Assembly (NCBI GenBank): GCA_937873655.1
Contig: CALMYQ010000153.1
Span: 1-64,000, forward strand
DNA length: 64,000 bases
Reading direction: 5' to 3'
From: an uncultured Lewinella sp.
Lineage (GTDB): Bacteria > Bacteroidota > Bacteroidia > Chitinophagales > Saprospiraceae
Position 1 is the first letter of the stretch. Every line of letters begins with the position of its first letter. The notes beneath the pieces were generated by a model. That model searched no databases, was not told the origin of the DNA, and saw only the letters and a list, made by a program, of their open reading frames with translations. The position numbers and the translations under genes are program-made. Below, piece by piece: positions 1 to 8,574 of the stretch.

Positions 1-24
1 TGACCGACTGACGGACGCCCCAAA

Positions 25-60
25 TCGGAACAATCGAATCAATCGAACAATCGAATCAAT
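25..60. repeat. short CAATCGAA-type tandem repeat
   Basis: The gap at the left edge is made of imperfect copies of CAATCGAA/CAATCGAAT. It lies just past the stop of the GH30-like gene and resembles the other short-unit intergenic arrays in the window. The array may continue outside the window. Confidence 0.5.
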
Positions 61-71
61 TAACAGATTTC

Positions 72-2045
72 CTACTCTCCGATCAACGTCACAAAACTCC
101 GCGAATCCACCGTCAGCGTCACGCTCCCGTTTTCCACCTTCAGCTTTTTACCTTCTTCCATCGCCCGTTTTTCATCCGTCACAAAGACCTTCACCCGTTT
201 CACGCCTTTCGGAAACCCGCTGATCGTCGTCTCCCGGGTCGCCCCGTCGTTGACGATATGCACCACATATACGCCTTTTTCGCTGTTTCCCATGGCTGCG
301 CAACTGATGTTTTTGTTTGCGCATTCCGCAGGCAGGGCTTTTAATCCGGTTGGGGCCCCGGCCAGTTGTTTCAGGTTCCAGAACCGCTGGGTAGGGTGGA
401 GGGGTTCGCTGTCATTCCGGAATACGCCGCCGCCGGCCAGCACCGAGTAGTCGGAAGTCAGTTGCCATTGCAGGATAGAAGCCGGTTGGCAGATATTCAG
501 GATCCGGACGTACAGCCCGATCTCGTCCATCGCATACGAAGGTTCCTGGAAAATATTGGGGTATCGCCAGGCTCCGGCGTCGATGCTCCCTTCTCCCACC
601 AGCAGCGGAAGCTTCATGCGCGCAGCGGCGTCGGCCCATTTTTGCAGGGTCGCATCCGCCCAACCGCGCCAGGAGTGGAAGGAGATGGCGCCGACGAACG
701 GCCACGCTTCCGGGTCGTTCATGGTCTTATTGATGAAGTCGTAGCCGTTGGCGTCGGCCGTATCGCCCAGCAGCAATTTGGTCTTCAACCCCCTGGATTT
801 GAAGTAAGCGCCTAGGCCTTTGATCAGCTGCAGGTGCTCTTCGTCGGTTTGCCGCACATCGATGCCCAGGTCCGATTCATTGAACGAGAACATGGCGATT
901 TCCACTCCGTAAGCTTCTTTCAGATAGAGGATGTAGTCCGTAATGGAAGCGTAGATCTCCCGGGTTTTGGCGGTATCCAGCGGGTTGCCGAATTGTCCGT
1001 CCGGGCCGCGGCCGAACACTTTCTTTCCGACAATCGCCCATTGCGGCGGGAACCAGGCGGACAGGATCACGGGCATGCCCTGCTTGTCCAGCTTTTGGGC
1101 CATTTCCATGGCCATTTTCACCCGCTCGTGCAGGTTGCCTTTCCTGGCCTCAGCGATGGGGTTGATGGTATCCGACGGTTGCCAGAGCATCCACGGCATG
1201 TCCACCCGCCCCCATTTAACGGTCAGGTTGTTGAGGCAATAATCGATAACAGGCGGGTCCACCTTCACATTCTGGATCCTGAAATTGCCGCCGAGCCCGT
1301 CCCAGACCCGACCGGGCCGCAGGGGGTCGATGGAGACGGCAACCGGGGTCTTGTCGATCTCCCCGCCGGTCCTGACGGTAAACTGCCTGTTGGAGATCAT
1401 GCCCTTGAACAGTTTTCCGCCGGCCAACGGGATATAAACCGCGTAAAAATCCCGGTCCGTTTCCGTCTCCCCTTTCACCAGGATCACCCCGGTTTCCGGC
1501 AGGTTTACCTCCAGCCAGCGTTTGTCCGCTCTGAGGCGAACCCCGTTGCCGGGCATGCGCAGGTACTCGTTGAGGCCGGGCGGGGGAGGCCCTTCCAGCG
1601 TCATCGGAGCCGGATCGATCACATCCAGCCTGGCGCCTGCAAATTCATCGGCGGGCACCCGTATGCAGAAATATACGCCGGCCAGGCTGGTATCGGCGCG
1701 GGAGCGGAATTCCGCGTTGACGGTCGCGGCGCCGGGACCGTTGTCCTCAAAGGTCGCCTTGAAAAACAGGCTGTCGATCCGGGTTTCCACCGTCGGAATG
1801 TTGTTTTCGCGGGAAAAACGGGGCGATTGCCGCTCCTTTCCGGTGGCGGCGATCCTGGTCCAATCGGCGCCCACCACCCGAAAACTGGTCTCGAATTCCA
1901 GCAATTGCCCTTCTACCCGGATGCCCTCCAGGTTGCCCCAGGCTGTGACTTCAGGTTGCGCGCTTGAAGGCGAGGCGCCAAAAACAACCATAAAAGAAAA
2001 GAAGATTTCCATGCCGGGAAACCGGTAAAAAATGCGGTTAACCAT
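72..2045 (-). CDS. secreted GH30-like glycoside hydrolase
   Basis: A 657-residue exported enzyme, probably acting on a beta-linked polysaccharide such as xylan or a glucan. A hydrophobic signal-type segment (about residues 12-30) ends near SSAQ. After an N-terminal beta-rich part, the (beta/alpha)8 region begins near residue 249 with DGLGGNF, the form seen at the start of GH30 (clan A) domains. The motif FSFNES places an acid/base Glu at 390, and LLVGEGS places a candidate nucleophile at Glu485. The last ~100 residues look like the beta-sandwich that packs on GH30 barrels. The start at 2045 is kept because a promoter reads into it at 2140-2111; an internal Met (residue 12) is the alternative. 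It is divergent from the lipoprotein protease at 2224. GH30 is read from motifs only; the substrate is unknown. Confidence 0.72.
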   Translation of the reverse strand: MVNRIFYRFPGMEIFFSFMVVFGASPSSAQPEVTAWGNLEGIRVEGQLLEFETSFRVVGADWTRIAATGKERQSPRFSRENNIPTVETRIDSLFFKATFEDNGPGAATVNAEFRSRADTSLAGVYFCIRVPADEFAGARLDVIDPAPMTLEGPPPPGLNEYLRMPGNGVRLRADKRWLEVNLPETGVILVKGETETDRDFYAVYIPLAGGKLFKGMISNRQFTVRTGGEIDKTPVAVSIDPLRPGRVWDGLGGNFRIQNVKVDPPVIDYCLNNLTVKWGRVDMPWMLWQPSDTINPIAEARKGNLHERVKMAMEMAQKLDKQGMPVILSAWFPPQWAIVGKKVFGRGPDGQFGNPLDTAKTREIYASITDYILYLKEAYGVEIAMFSFNESDLGIDVRQTDEEHLQLIKGLGAYFKSRGLKTKLLLGDTADANGYDFINKTMNDPEAWPFVGAISFHSWRGWADATLQKWADAAARMKLPLLVGEGSIDAGAWRYPNIFQEPSYAMDEIGLYVRILNICQPASILQWQLTSDYSVLAGGGVFRNDSEPLHPTQRFWNLKQLAGAPTGLKALPAECANKNISCAAMGNSEKGVYVVHIVNDGATRETTISGFPKGVKRVKVFVTDEKRAMEEGKKLKVENGSVTLTVDSRSFVTLIGE

Positions 2046-2110
2046 TGTTTAAGTTGGCTTGAGTGAATGAAAATGAGTTCCGGAAAAGTGTGAGCGTGGA
2101 GCTGGTGGGA

Positions 2111-2140
2111 CAAAAATAATAAAAATTTGACCTGTTCCAA
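2111..2140 (-). promoter_or_regulatory. Bacteroidota-type promoter for the GH30-like gene
   Basis: Reading the minus strand, TTG at 2140-2138 is followed by a 19-bp spacer and TATTTTTG at 2118-2111, an exact match to the TTG-N19-TAnnTTTG form used by the primary sigma factor of this phylum. The start codon lies ~65 bp downstream. Confidence 0.6.
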
Positions 2141-2156
2141 AACGGCAAATTTGTCC

Positions 2157-2187
2157 TTGACCGGCATCTTCCCGGCGGATATTTTTG
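2157..2187 (+). promoter_or_regulatory. Bacteroidota-type promoter for the lipoprotein operon
   Basis: TTG at 2157-2159, a 20-bp spacer, then TATTTTTG at 2180-2187. The -7 box is identical to that of the divergent promoter at 2111-2140. The ATG at 2224 lies 36 bp further on. Confidence 0.6.
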
Positions 2188-2223
2188 CAGAATTGATCCA
2201 AAATACCTAAAACGCGCCATTCT

Positions 2224-4368
2224 ATGAACAGGTTGATTAAACTGACCCTGGCAATGGGTTCGCTTTTGCTGTTGATCCTATTCTGGACCTGCACCTTTGT
2301 GGAGGATGAATCAAATGAAATTCAACCCATGACCCAACAAACGGCCATCCCCGGCCAGGCAGGTCCGCTGATGGTCCTGCGCGGTAATCAATCCGGGGTT
2401 CCGGTCAAATCCGGAGGCAATCATAAGATGCAACTCGGCGCCAAAAAAACAAACCCATATGCGGTAACCAATATGACCAACGCCTGGAACAATCTGTATG
2501 CAGCCCATTATGAAAAACTGCCGGTGACCGACCTGTACGTCCGGTTCCTGCCCGAGAACCTGCAGGAATACGCGGTACTGGACAGCCTGGGCCTGGAATT
2601 GCTGGATTTTCCGATGGACTATGAGGTTACCCTGGCCGGCGATTATTATCAGGATCCCGCCGTCCCAGAGGATCGCATCACCTGGTTGTATACCGTGGTC
2701 AAACCGGATTTTGCCTTTCCCGGCATAACCTACGAGATCCTGGGTGAGCTCCACCTGGTCCCTTACGATTCCTACCTGGCAGCCGAGGCGTTCCGGTTGG
2801 CCGGTCAGCCCTATGATCAAACGGCTTTGAAACAGGATGGGAGCGGGCAATCCGGCCTTGAATTGCTGTACCCCGAACCTGTCTGCGACCCGGACTGCCC
2901 TTCTTATCCCTGCTGCCTGACCGGATTGGTGGACTGCGGGGATGACGTGGTGCCCCAGTGGTGCAAAGGCTTGAACCCGGATTGTTTGCCGGGACAATCC
3001 GGGTATCCTGCCTGCCTGTCGACCGGCGGCGACGGGCCCGGCGGCGGAACCCTCAACAATTGCGGTTGCGTCGTTCCCGGCAATGCCCGGACCCCTGCCG
3101 GCTGCGTGCAGGTAGTGGACACGGAACTGCCGGACAATACCCTGATCAACGGGAAAAGCGTGCATGCGGACGGCGTCCGGGACGTCAGGATCGTCTGGTG
3201 GAACGGCTGGTTCGATATCCGCAAGACATTCACCGACGAAAACGGTTGCTGGGCCATCGATCACCGGGAAAGCGGCCGCGCCTACATGTGGGTTAAATTC
3301 AAAAGCGACCAGAAGACCATTCGCGGCTTGCGCGGCGCCCGGATCTGGGAATATGCCGCTGCCATCCAGGACCAGGCCTACTTCAGCGGACCGCCGTACA
3401 ACAACATCAGGATCGTCTATTTCCCCGACAACGACAACGGCAGCCGGGATAAGGCTTACTGGTTTGCGGCCACAGCCAATAACGCCATTTACGAATACAA
3501 CGAATACGCGGCAGCCGACGGCATACCCGGCGTGCCGATGGAACTCGATGTCCTGCTGACCAATTTCGGGGGCAGCGCTGCGGCGCCCATGTTCGACGAT
3601 ATGTCCAACAACCCCCTGATCAGTATGGCCGCTTACGAAATCGGGATGGTGGCCGCAGGCGTCCTGAGCGTCGGTTTTTTACCGGCAACGGTTACATTAG
3701 CCGCTTTTTGGGCCTATATTGTAACCTATTCACCGGACGTGATCTTTAATTACGGGGAGCTGACCGATTTTCCGTCCGACAGGCTGAAACGGACCATGTA
3801 CCACGAATACGGTCACGCGGCCCATTTCCACGCGATCGGTGACGATATTTACTGGCTGAACAACGCCATTTACCTGGTCGGCAACCAGATTTCAGGTACA
3901 AACCCACCCTACGGCGACGGTACAAAACCCGGCGCCGGCCCGACCGCCGTCATTGAAATGTGGGGCAACCATATCGGATTCAGTTATGCGGACAGGACCT
4001 ACGGAATGTTCCACAGCCTGGTAACCAATTCCGACCCGGTGATCATTGACCGGCACCGGCATTTGAATACCCTGGAACGGTTCGATCCGAAATCAGCCCT
4101 TGGATCACCCAATGCGAATGACCCGGCAGATGCCTGGATTCCCGAAGGCCTGCTCCTGGATTGTATGGACGATAACGCACTGAATCCGGCATCGGTTACA
4201 GATCCTGTGGCGGATATGGTCAAGGATTTCAGCATGGCCACCTGTTTTCAGGCCGTGGTTGCCGGCCGGGCATGCATACCTTGCGTAAAGACATTTATGC
4301 TCCAGCACCTGCCCCCCGGGCAATCGGCCGCAGACCTGGAGCTGCTGTTCAGCGAATACGGTTTTTGA
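2224..4368 (+). CDS. lipoprotein with zinc-metalloprotease motif
   Basis: A 714-residue protein with a lipoprotein signal (hydrophobic run ending LFWTC), so probably anchored in the outer membrane or at the surface. The HEYGH motif at residues 527-531 is an HExxH zinc site. The sequence after it (HAAHFHAIGDD) does not give an obvious standard third ligand, so the peptidase family cannot be named. A Cys-rich stretch at about 218-265 contains many CxxC/CC pairs and probably forms disulphides. It is followed by a segment that reads like a small carboxypeptidase-regulatory or transthyretin-like beta domain (about 275-350). It has its own promoter and is followed after 17 bp by another lipoprotein gene, which suggests a two-gene operon. 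Proteolytic function is inferred from the motif only. Confidence 0.55.
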   Translation: MNRLIKLTLAMGSLLLLILFWTCTFVEDESNEIQPMTQQTAIPGQAGPLMVLRGNQSGVPVKSGGNHKMQLGAKKTNPYAVTNMTNAWNNLYAAHYEKLPVTDLYVRFLPENLQEYAVLDSLGLELLDFPMDYEVTLAGDYYQDPAVPEDRITWLYTVVKPDFAFPGITYEILGELHLVPYDSYLAAEAFRLAGQPYDQTALKQDGSGQSGLELLYPEPVCDPDCPSYPCCLTGLVDCGDDVVPQWCKGLNPDCLPGQSGYPACLSTGGDGPGGGTLNNCGCVVPGNARTPAGCVQVVDTELPDNTLINGKSVHADGVRDVRIVWWNGWFDIRKTFTDENGCWAIDHRESGRAYMWVKFKSDQKTIRGLRGARIWEYAAAIQDQAYFSGPPYNNIRIVYFPDNDNGSRDKAYWFAATANNAIYEYNEYAAADGIPGVPMELDVLLTNFGGSAAAPMFDDMSNNPLISMAAYEIGMVAAGVLSVGFLPATVTLAAFWAYIVTYSPDVIFNYGELTDFPSDRLKRTMYHEYGHAAHFHAIGDDIYWLNNAIYLVGNQISGTNPPYGDGTKPGAGPTAVIEMWGNHIGFSYADRTYGMFHSLVTNSDPVIIDRHRHLNTLERFDPKSALGSPNANDPADAWIPEGLLLDCMDDNALNPASVTDPVADMVKDFSMATCFQAVVAGRACIPCVKTFMLQHLPPGQSAADLELLFSEYGF

Positions 4369-4385
4369 AAAATAAAGCACACCTT

Positions 4386-5024
4386 ATGAATAAATGGATG
4401 GCGTTTGCAGTCGGGTCATGGCTGCTGTTTTCAGGGATGAAATGCCGGGTTGGCGATACCCCTGAATGTTTCCTGGAGTATAAATTCCGAATCGGAATGA
4501 CCGTTACACCCGCCCGGGATACCTTCCGGATCGGCGATACGCTGTGGCTTGAATCCGAAATCCCGGTGGAACTGGAGGACAGCCTGTCGGGTAAGCTGAT
4601 GGATGTTTCCCAGTTTGATTTTCATGTCAGGGCCGTGGTTGCGCGGCAGGATACGGTTCCCTTTTTTCCGGGTGAACCCCATTTCGATTATATTTTTGAA
4701 AATGGACGACTTGACTTTGTCATCCTCTCCAGGACAATCCATACCAGCGTGATCTATGAAACGGAAGAAACGGGCGTGCGCCGGCTGCGGGTCGGGATGG
4801 TTTGCCGTAAAAAAGGCGCCTTCTACCTGGCATTTTACAACCTCACCGATGATACTAAAGGCGTGTTGTTCGCAAATTCCGATTGTATCGAAACCCTTCG
4901 GGTGGACTACCTGATGAACGACGGCGCCGACAACCATTTCCACATACTGGAAAACATCGCCAATCCCGGACCAACGAAAGAGGTATTCAACGGTGAAGGC
5001 GGTTATGCCTTCAAGGTGATTTAA
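4386..5024 (+). CDS. small hypothetical lipoprotein
   Basis: A product of 212 residues. The start is set at ATG 4386, because the longer reading from 4272 runs inside the upstream gene and lacks a signal. From 4386 the protein has a hydrophobic signal ending SGMKC, which reads as a lipobox. The rest is soluble and beta-rich, with no motif I recognise. It follows the metalloprotease lipoprotein with a 17-bp gap and is probably cotranscribed, so it may be a partner or substrate-binding subunit. That role is inferred only from position. Confidence 0.5.
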   Translation: MNKWMAFAVGSWLLFSGMKCRVGDTPECFLEYKFRIGMTVTPARDTFRIGDTLWLESEIPVELEDSLSGKLMDVSQFDFHVRAVVARQDTVPFFPGEPHFDYIFENGRLDFVILSRTIHTSVIYETEETGVRRLRVGMVCRKKGAFYLAFYNLTDDTKGVLFANSDCIETLRVDYLMNDGADNHFHILENIANPGPTKEVFNGEGGYAFKVI

Positions 5025-5071
5025 CCCGTTATTACATTCCCTGAATACTACGTAACCTAAAATCTCAAAAT

Positions 5072-5419
5072 ATGAACGCTCTTAAAAACAGTGTTACGCT
5101 CATCGGCCACCTCGGCAGGGACCCTGAATCCAAAACCCTCGAAAACGGCAGGATGTTTGCGAAATTCACACTGGCCACCGATGAAGTGTACCGCAATAAC
5201 GACGGCGAAAAAGTAAAGGAAACCCAATGGCACAACGTCATCCTGTGGGGCAAAAAAGCCGAATCGATGAACGGGCTGCTCAAAAAGGGTAAAGAGGTGG
5301 TTGTCCGCGGTAAACTTACCTACCGGACCTACAAAGACAAGGACGGCATAGAAAGGTCATTCCCCGAAATCGTGGCATCCGAACTGATGCTCACCGGAAA
5401 GGCCCCCGCGGATTCCTGA
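5072..5419 (+). CDS. ssb: single-stranded DNA-binding protein (short form)
   Basis: A product of 115 residues that forms one OB-fold and coats single-stranded DNA. The N-terminus (NSVTLIGHLGRDPE) and the later WHNVILWGKKAE and GKEVVVRGKLTYR blocks are standard SSB landmarks. The family is often 140-180 residues, with a flexible linker and an acidic tip that recruits partner proteins. Here the protein stops right after the OB-fold (LTGKAPADS) and lacks that tip. It is therefore either an accessory paralogue or a form that does not recruit the usual partners. It lies alone between a lipoprotein gene and a repeat-rich gap. Confidence 0.9.
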   Translation: MNALKNSVTLIGHLGRDPESKTLENGRMFAKFTLATDEVYRNNDGEKVKETQWHNVILWGKKAESMNGLLKKGKEVVVRGKLTYRTYKDKDGIERSFPEIVASELMLTGKAPADS

Positions 5420-5465
5420 CCGGTATTGACAAGCAAGCGTGTTCTTTTTAATAAGGTGGAATTAC

Positions 5466-5522
5466 GGGCAGTTCGTCGGGGCGTCTTGCATTAAAACCGG
5501 CTCTATTCACCGCGAACTGCCC
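5466..5522. repeat. 10-bp perfect inverted repeat
   Basis: GGGCAGTTCG at 5466-5475 is matched by CGAACTGCCC at 5513-5522, with 37 bp between the arms. It lies ~45 bp past the ssb stop and directly before the GAGGAAC-type array. It could form a long hairpin, but no clear T-run follows, so it is not called a terminator. Confidence 0.55.
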
Positions 5523-5540
5523 TCCATCTTTAAATGTAAA

Positions 5541-5623
5541 TCGAGGAATCGAAGAACTGAGGAATTGAGGAACTGAGGAATCGAGGAACTGAGGAATTGA
5601 GGAACTGAGGAATCGGGGAATTG
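5541..5623. repeat. GAGGAACT/GAGGAATT/GAGGAATC tandem array
   Basis: Nearly perfect short-unit array of 8-9 bp purine-rich words (GAGGAACT, GAGGAATT, GAGGAATC). The same words recur at 8504-8563. It occupies part of the 318-bp gap between ssb and the minus-strand isomerase-like gene. The remainder of the gap holds two palindromes (5663-5690 and 5705-5721) and no gene. Confidence 0.85.
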
Positions 5624-5662
5624 AAACCAACACCGGCCGCCGAAGTCAACGAATCGAGCTCC

Positions 5663-5721
5663 GGCAGCCGGTGTTTCGGCGAAGGCTGCCAAACAACGCA
5701 TCAACCACGCGTACCGCGTGG
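5663..5721. repeat. palindromic repeat pair (REP-like)
   Basis: Two palindromes next to the purine-rich array. The first has arms GGCAGCC (5663-5669) and GGCTGCC (5684-5690) and contains TTCGGCGAAGGC, related to the palindrome family seen elsewhere in the window. The second has arms CCACGCG (5705-5711) and CGCGTGG (5715-5721) followed by CAG. A closely similar CCACGC-GCGTGG-CAG unit occurs at 38580-38597. Confidence 0.6.
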
Positions 5722-5737
5722 CAGGCCGCATCAACAA

Positions 5738-6649
5738 TCAGGAAAACACCAATTCCTTCAAATAGGCCGCATCTGCCTTTGCGCTTTGCAACGGGGTGGA
5801 ATTGTCATAGCGCTCCTGTTCGACAATGTAGTATTGCATTCCTTTTTCGGAAGCCGCTTTCAGGATGGTCGGATAATCAATGGAACCGGCGCCCAGGTCG
5901 CAGGAAACTTCCCGTTCTTCAGCCGGTACGCCTTTCATCCGGTCCTTCACATGGCAAAGGCGCCACCTGTTGGGGTATTTGTCGAGATAAGCGATCGGGT
6001 CTGCGCCGCCGGTCACGACCCAGTAAATATCCATTTCAAAGTCGACCAGACCCGGATCGGTATGGTTCATCATGACATCCTGGATCATTTCCCCGTCCTG
6101 CTCCTTGAAGGAATAATCGTGGTTGTGATAGGCGAAACGGAGGCCGTTCTTCTTGCAGATGGCGCCCAGCTCATTGAATTTTTCCGCAAATTTTTTGAAA
6201 TCATCCAGAGACTTTTGCGGCCCGAGGTACGGGCAGATCAGGTATTTCATGCCGATTTCGCCGGCCTGTGCCGCCTTGATTTCGAAATCCGTGTTGATGT
6301 CGCAATGGCTCGAAACGAAATTCATGCCGAGCTGGTCCATATATTGTTTGAACTCGGTATTGGTCATGCCCCAGAACAAACCCATCGGACCTTCGTAACC
6401 CTCTACCTGCTTGTATCCGAATGAGGCCAGTTGCTGCAATATGCCTTTCGGATCCTTGGGGATATCATCCCGGAGCGTATACAACTGGATGCCGAATTCG
6501 CTCAGGCTGGGTTGAGGGGCTGCATCCTCGCTTTCTGCGTTTTCAGCGGATTGGCTGCCGCTGTTTTTGCAGGCCCATTGGGGCAGGATAATTGTACCTC
6601 CGGTGATCAAACCCGCGGTTTGAATGAAATTCCTGCGATTGTACTTCAT
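5738..6649 (-). CDS. Tat-exported sugar phosphate isomerase/epimerase-like protein
   Basis: A product of 303 residues. The N-terminus (NRRNFIQTAG followed by a hydrophobic stretch) is a twin-arginine-type signal ending near a Cys (WACKN), so the protein is probably exported folded and may be lipidated. The mature part fits the xylose isomerase-like TIM-barrel family: FGIQLYTLRDDI at its start, MNFVSSHCD, FAYHNHDYSF, VDFEMDIYWVVTGG and WRLCHVKDRM are the usual strand ends carrying metal-binding Glu, His and Asp. Bacteroidota have many such exported proteins beside carbohydrate-use genes. The substrate cannot be told. The 130-bp interval up to pyrG is AT-rich. Confidence 0.82.
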   Translation of the reverse strand: MKYNRRNFIQTAGLITGGTIILPQWACKNSGSQSAENAESEDAAPQPSLSEFGIQLYTLRDDIPKDPKGILQQLASFGYKQVEGYEGPMGLFWGMTNTEFKQYMDQLGMNFVSSHCDINTDFEIKAAQAGEIGMKYLICPYLGPQKSLDDFKKFAEKFNELGAICKKNGLRFAYHNHDYSFKEQDGEMIQDVMMNHTDPGLVDFEMDIYWVVTGGADPIAYLDKYPNRWRLCHVKDRMKGVPAEEREVSCDLGAGSIDYPTILKAASEKGMQYYIVEQERYDNSTPLQSAKADAAYLKELVFS

Positions 6650-6762
6650 TTTGAATACTTTAAAGTTGGTTCGTATTTAAAATAAGAGTGATGTTTAAAC
6701 AAATATAGCAAGATATCCGCAAAAAAACGGGCCGCCCCTGCCGGATTCTTTTTGACGATTAC

Positions 6763-6794
6763 TTGCCGGTTTCTCCAAAAACTGCATACCTTTG
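6763..6794 (+). promoter_or_regulatory. promoter of pyrG
   Basis: TTG at 6763-6765, a 21-bp spacer, then TACCTTTG at 6787-6794. The -7 box matches TAnnTTTG exactly. It lies 33 bp before the pyrG ATG at 6828 and supports that start over an in-frame ATG at 6792, which overlaps the promoter. Confidence 0.5.
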
Positions 6795-6827
6795 TATCCC
6801 GTAACAATTGCAACGCATAGCAAAATC

Positions 6828-8444
6828 ATGACAAAATACATCTTTGTTACGGGTGGGGTAACCTCTTCTTTAGGCAAGGGCATTATCTCGGCTTCCCTGG
6901 CCAAATTGCTTCAGGCACGCGGCTTTTCAGCCACCATCCAAAAATTTGATCCTTACATCAATGTCGACCCGGGAACGCTCAACCCCTACGAACACGGCGA
7001 ATGCTACGTAACGGATGACGGCGCTGAAACCGACCTCGACCTTGGTCACTATGAGCGCTTTCTCAATATCTCCACCTCTCAGGCCAACAACGTGACAACG
7101 GGCCGGATCTACCAGACCGTGATCAACAAGGAACGATCCGGGGACTACCTGGGCAAAACCGTCCAGGTGATCCCGCATATTACGGATGAGATCAAACGGC
7201 GCGTCCAGTTGCTGGGCGCTACCAATGATTATGACATCATCATCACTGAGCTTGGCGGTACGGTAGGGGATATCGAAAGCCTGCCTTATCTCGAATCTGT
7301 TCGCCAATTGCGCTGGGAATTAGGCGCCGACAATTGCCTGGTCATCCACCTGACCCTGATCCCGTACCTCAGCGCCGCCAAAGAGCTCAAAACCAAACCG
7401 ACCCAGCACTCCGTCAAGGAATTGCTCAATACCGGCATCCAACCCGATATCCTGGTCTGCCGCTCCGAATACCCGCTCAGCATGGATATCCGCCGCAAAC
7501 TGGCCCTCTTTTGCAATGTCGACGTAGGGTCCGTCATCGAAGCCATCGACGCGGAAACCATCTACGACGTTCCAATGCTCATGCTCAAGGAAAAGCTGGA
7601 CACGGTGGTCATCAGCAAACTCCGCCTCCTGGATCGCCGCGAGCCGGATATGAGCGCCTGGAAGAACTTCCTCGGCAAACTCAAAAACCCGACCCGGGAA
7701 GTCCGCATCGGCCTGGTCGGCAAATACAACGAACTCCAGGACGCCTACAAATCCATCCACGAGTCTTTTGTCCATGCCGGCGCTGTTTGCGAGTGCAAGG
7801 TCACCATCGATCCGATCCACTCCGAAGCCCTGGAAGGCGATGCCGAAAGCGTAGCCCGCCGCCTGGGCGACCTCAATGGCGTCCTGGTAGCCCCCGGGTT
7901 CGGCGAACGGGGTATCGAGGGTAAGATAAAAGCCATCCGGTTCGTACGGGAAAACAACATTCCTTTCTTCGGCATCTGCCTCGGCATGCAATGCGCGGTC
8001 GTGGAATTTGCCCGCCACGTCCTGGGCCTCAAGGAAGCCGCCTCCACCGAGGTGAATCCCAAAACAACGGAACCGGTGATCGATATGATGCCGGAGCAAA
8101 AGAAAATCACCCGCAAGGGCGGAACCATGCGCCTCGGCGCCTATGATTGCGAATTGAAACGCAAATCCAAAGCACAGCTCCTTTACGGCGCCCTGAAGAT
8201 ACAGGAACGCCATCGCCACCGCTACGAATTCAACAACAAATACCTCGATGCCATGGAGAAAAAAGGCCTCATCCCTTCCGGCATCAACCCGGAATCCGGC
8301 CTCGTCGAAATCGTTGAGCTCAAGGATCATCCCTGGTTCGTAGGCGTCCAGTTTCACCCCGAACTGAAAAGCCGGGTTGAAAAACCGCATCCGCTTTTCG
8401 TCGCGTTCGTCCAGGCTGCTATTGTGCAGAAATATGGGGAGTGA
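6828..8444 (+). CDS. pyrG: CTP synthase
   Basis: A product of 538 residues, typical for the family. It makes CTP from UTP, ATP and glutamine in the last step of pyrimidine nucleotide synthesis, in the cytoplasm. The N-terminal amidoligase domain starts TKYIFVTGGVTSSLGKG, the signature ATP-binding loop. The C-terminal class I glutamine amidotransferase domain has FFGICLGMQ with the nucleophile Cys and the HPE motif in VQFHPELKSR near the end. The start is ATG 6828. It has its own promoter and no partner genes. Downstream, GGAGG/CCTCC arms at 8455-8468 form a weak hairpin without a T-run. Confidence 0.97.
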   Translation: MTKYIFVTGGVTSSLGKGIISASLAKLLQARGFSATIQKFDPYINVDPGTLNPYEHGECYVTDDGAETDLDLGHYERFLNISTSQANNVTTGRIYQTVINKERSGDYLGKTVQVIPHITDEIKRRVQLLGATNDYDIIITELGGTVGDIESLPYLESVRQLRWELGADNCLVIHLTLIPYLSAAKELKTKPTQHSVKELLNTGIQPDILVCRSEYPLSMDIRRKLALFCNVDVGSVIEAIDAETIYDVPMLMLKEKLDTVVISKLRLLDRREPDMSAWKNFLGKLKNPTREVRIGLVGKYNELQDAYKSIHESFVHAGAVCECKVTIDPIHSEALEGDAESVARRLGDLNGVLVAPGFGERGIEGKIKAIRFVRENNIPFFGICLGMQCAVVEFARHVLGLKEAASTEVNPKTTEPVIDMMPEQKKITRKGGTMRLGAYDCELKRKSKAQLLYGALKIQERHRHRYEFNNKYLDAMEKKGLIPSGINPESGLVEIVELKDHPWFVGVQFHPELKSRVEKPHPLFVAFVQAAIVQKYGE

Positions 8445-8463
8445 TTTGAAGTTGGAGGAATTA

Positions 8464-8492
8464 CCTCCTTCGCTCTTGATGAGCTACGGCGG
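8464..8492. repeat. REP-like palindrome copy
   Basis: Read on the minus strand this is CCGCCGTAGCTC, ATCA, AGAGCGAAGGAGG. It matches the copy at 38527-38555 (CCGCCATAGCTC, CCTA, AGAGCGACGGCGG) at nearly every position outside the loop. It is the first element of the 326-bp gene-free gap between pyrG and the GT39-like gene. Confidence 0.7.
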
Positions 8493-8503
8493 TCGGGGGA
8501 GGG

Positions 8504-8563
8504 ATTGAGGAACTGAGGAATTGAGGAATTGAGGAACTGAGGAACTGAGGAACTGAGGAATCG
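8504..8563. repeat. GAGGAACT/GAGGAATT tandem array
   Basis: Same words and same strand orientation as the array at 5541-5623, ending likewise in GAGGAATCGG. It is flanked by a REP-like palindrome on the left and the G/T-rich array on the right. Confidence 0.85.
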
Positions 8564-8574
8564 GAACCCTTTTG

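Noticed and set aside
6695..6904. Minus-strand 69-residue frame across the pyrG start
   Set aside because: It overlaps the pyrG promoter and N-terminus and has no homologous features.
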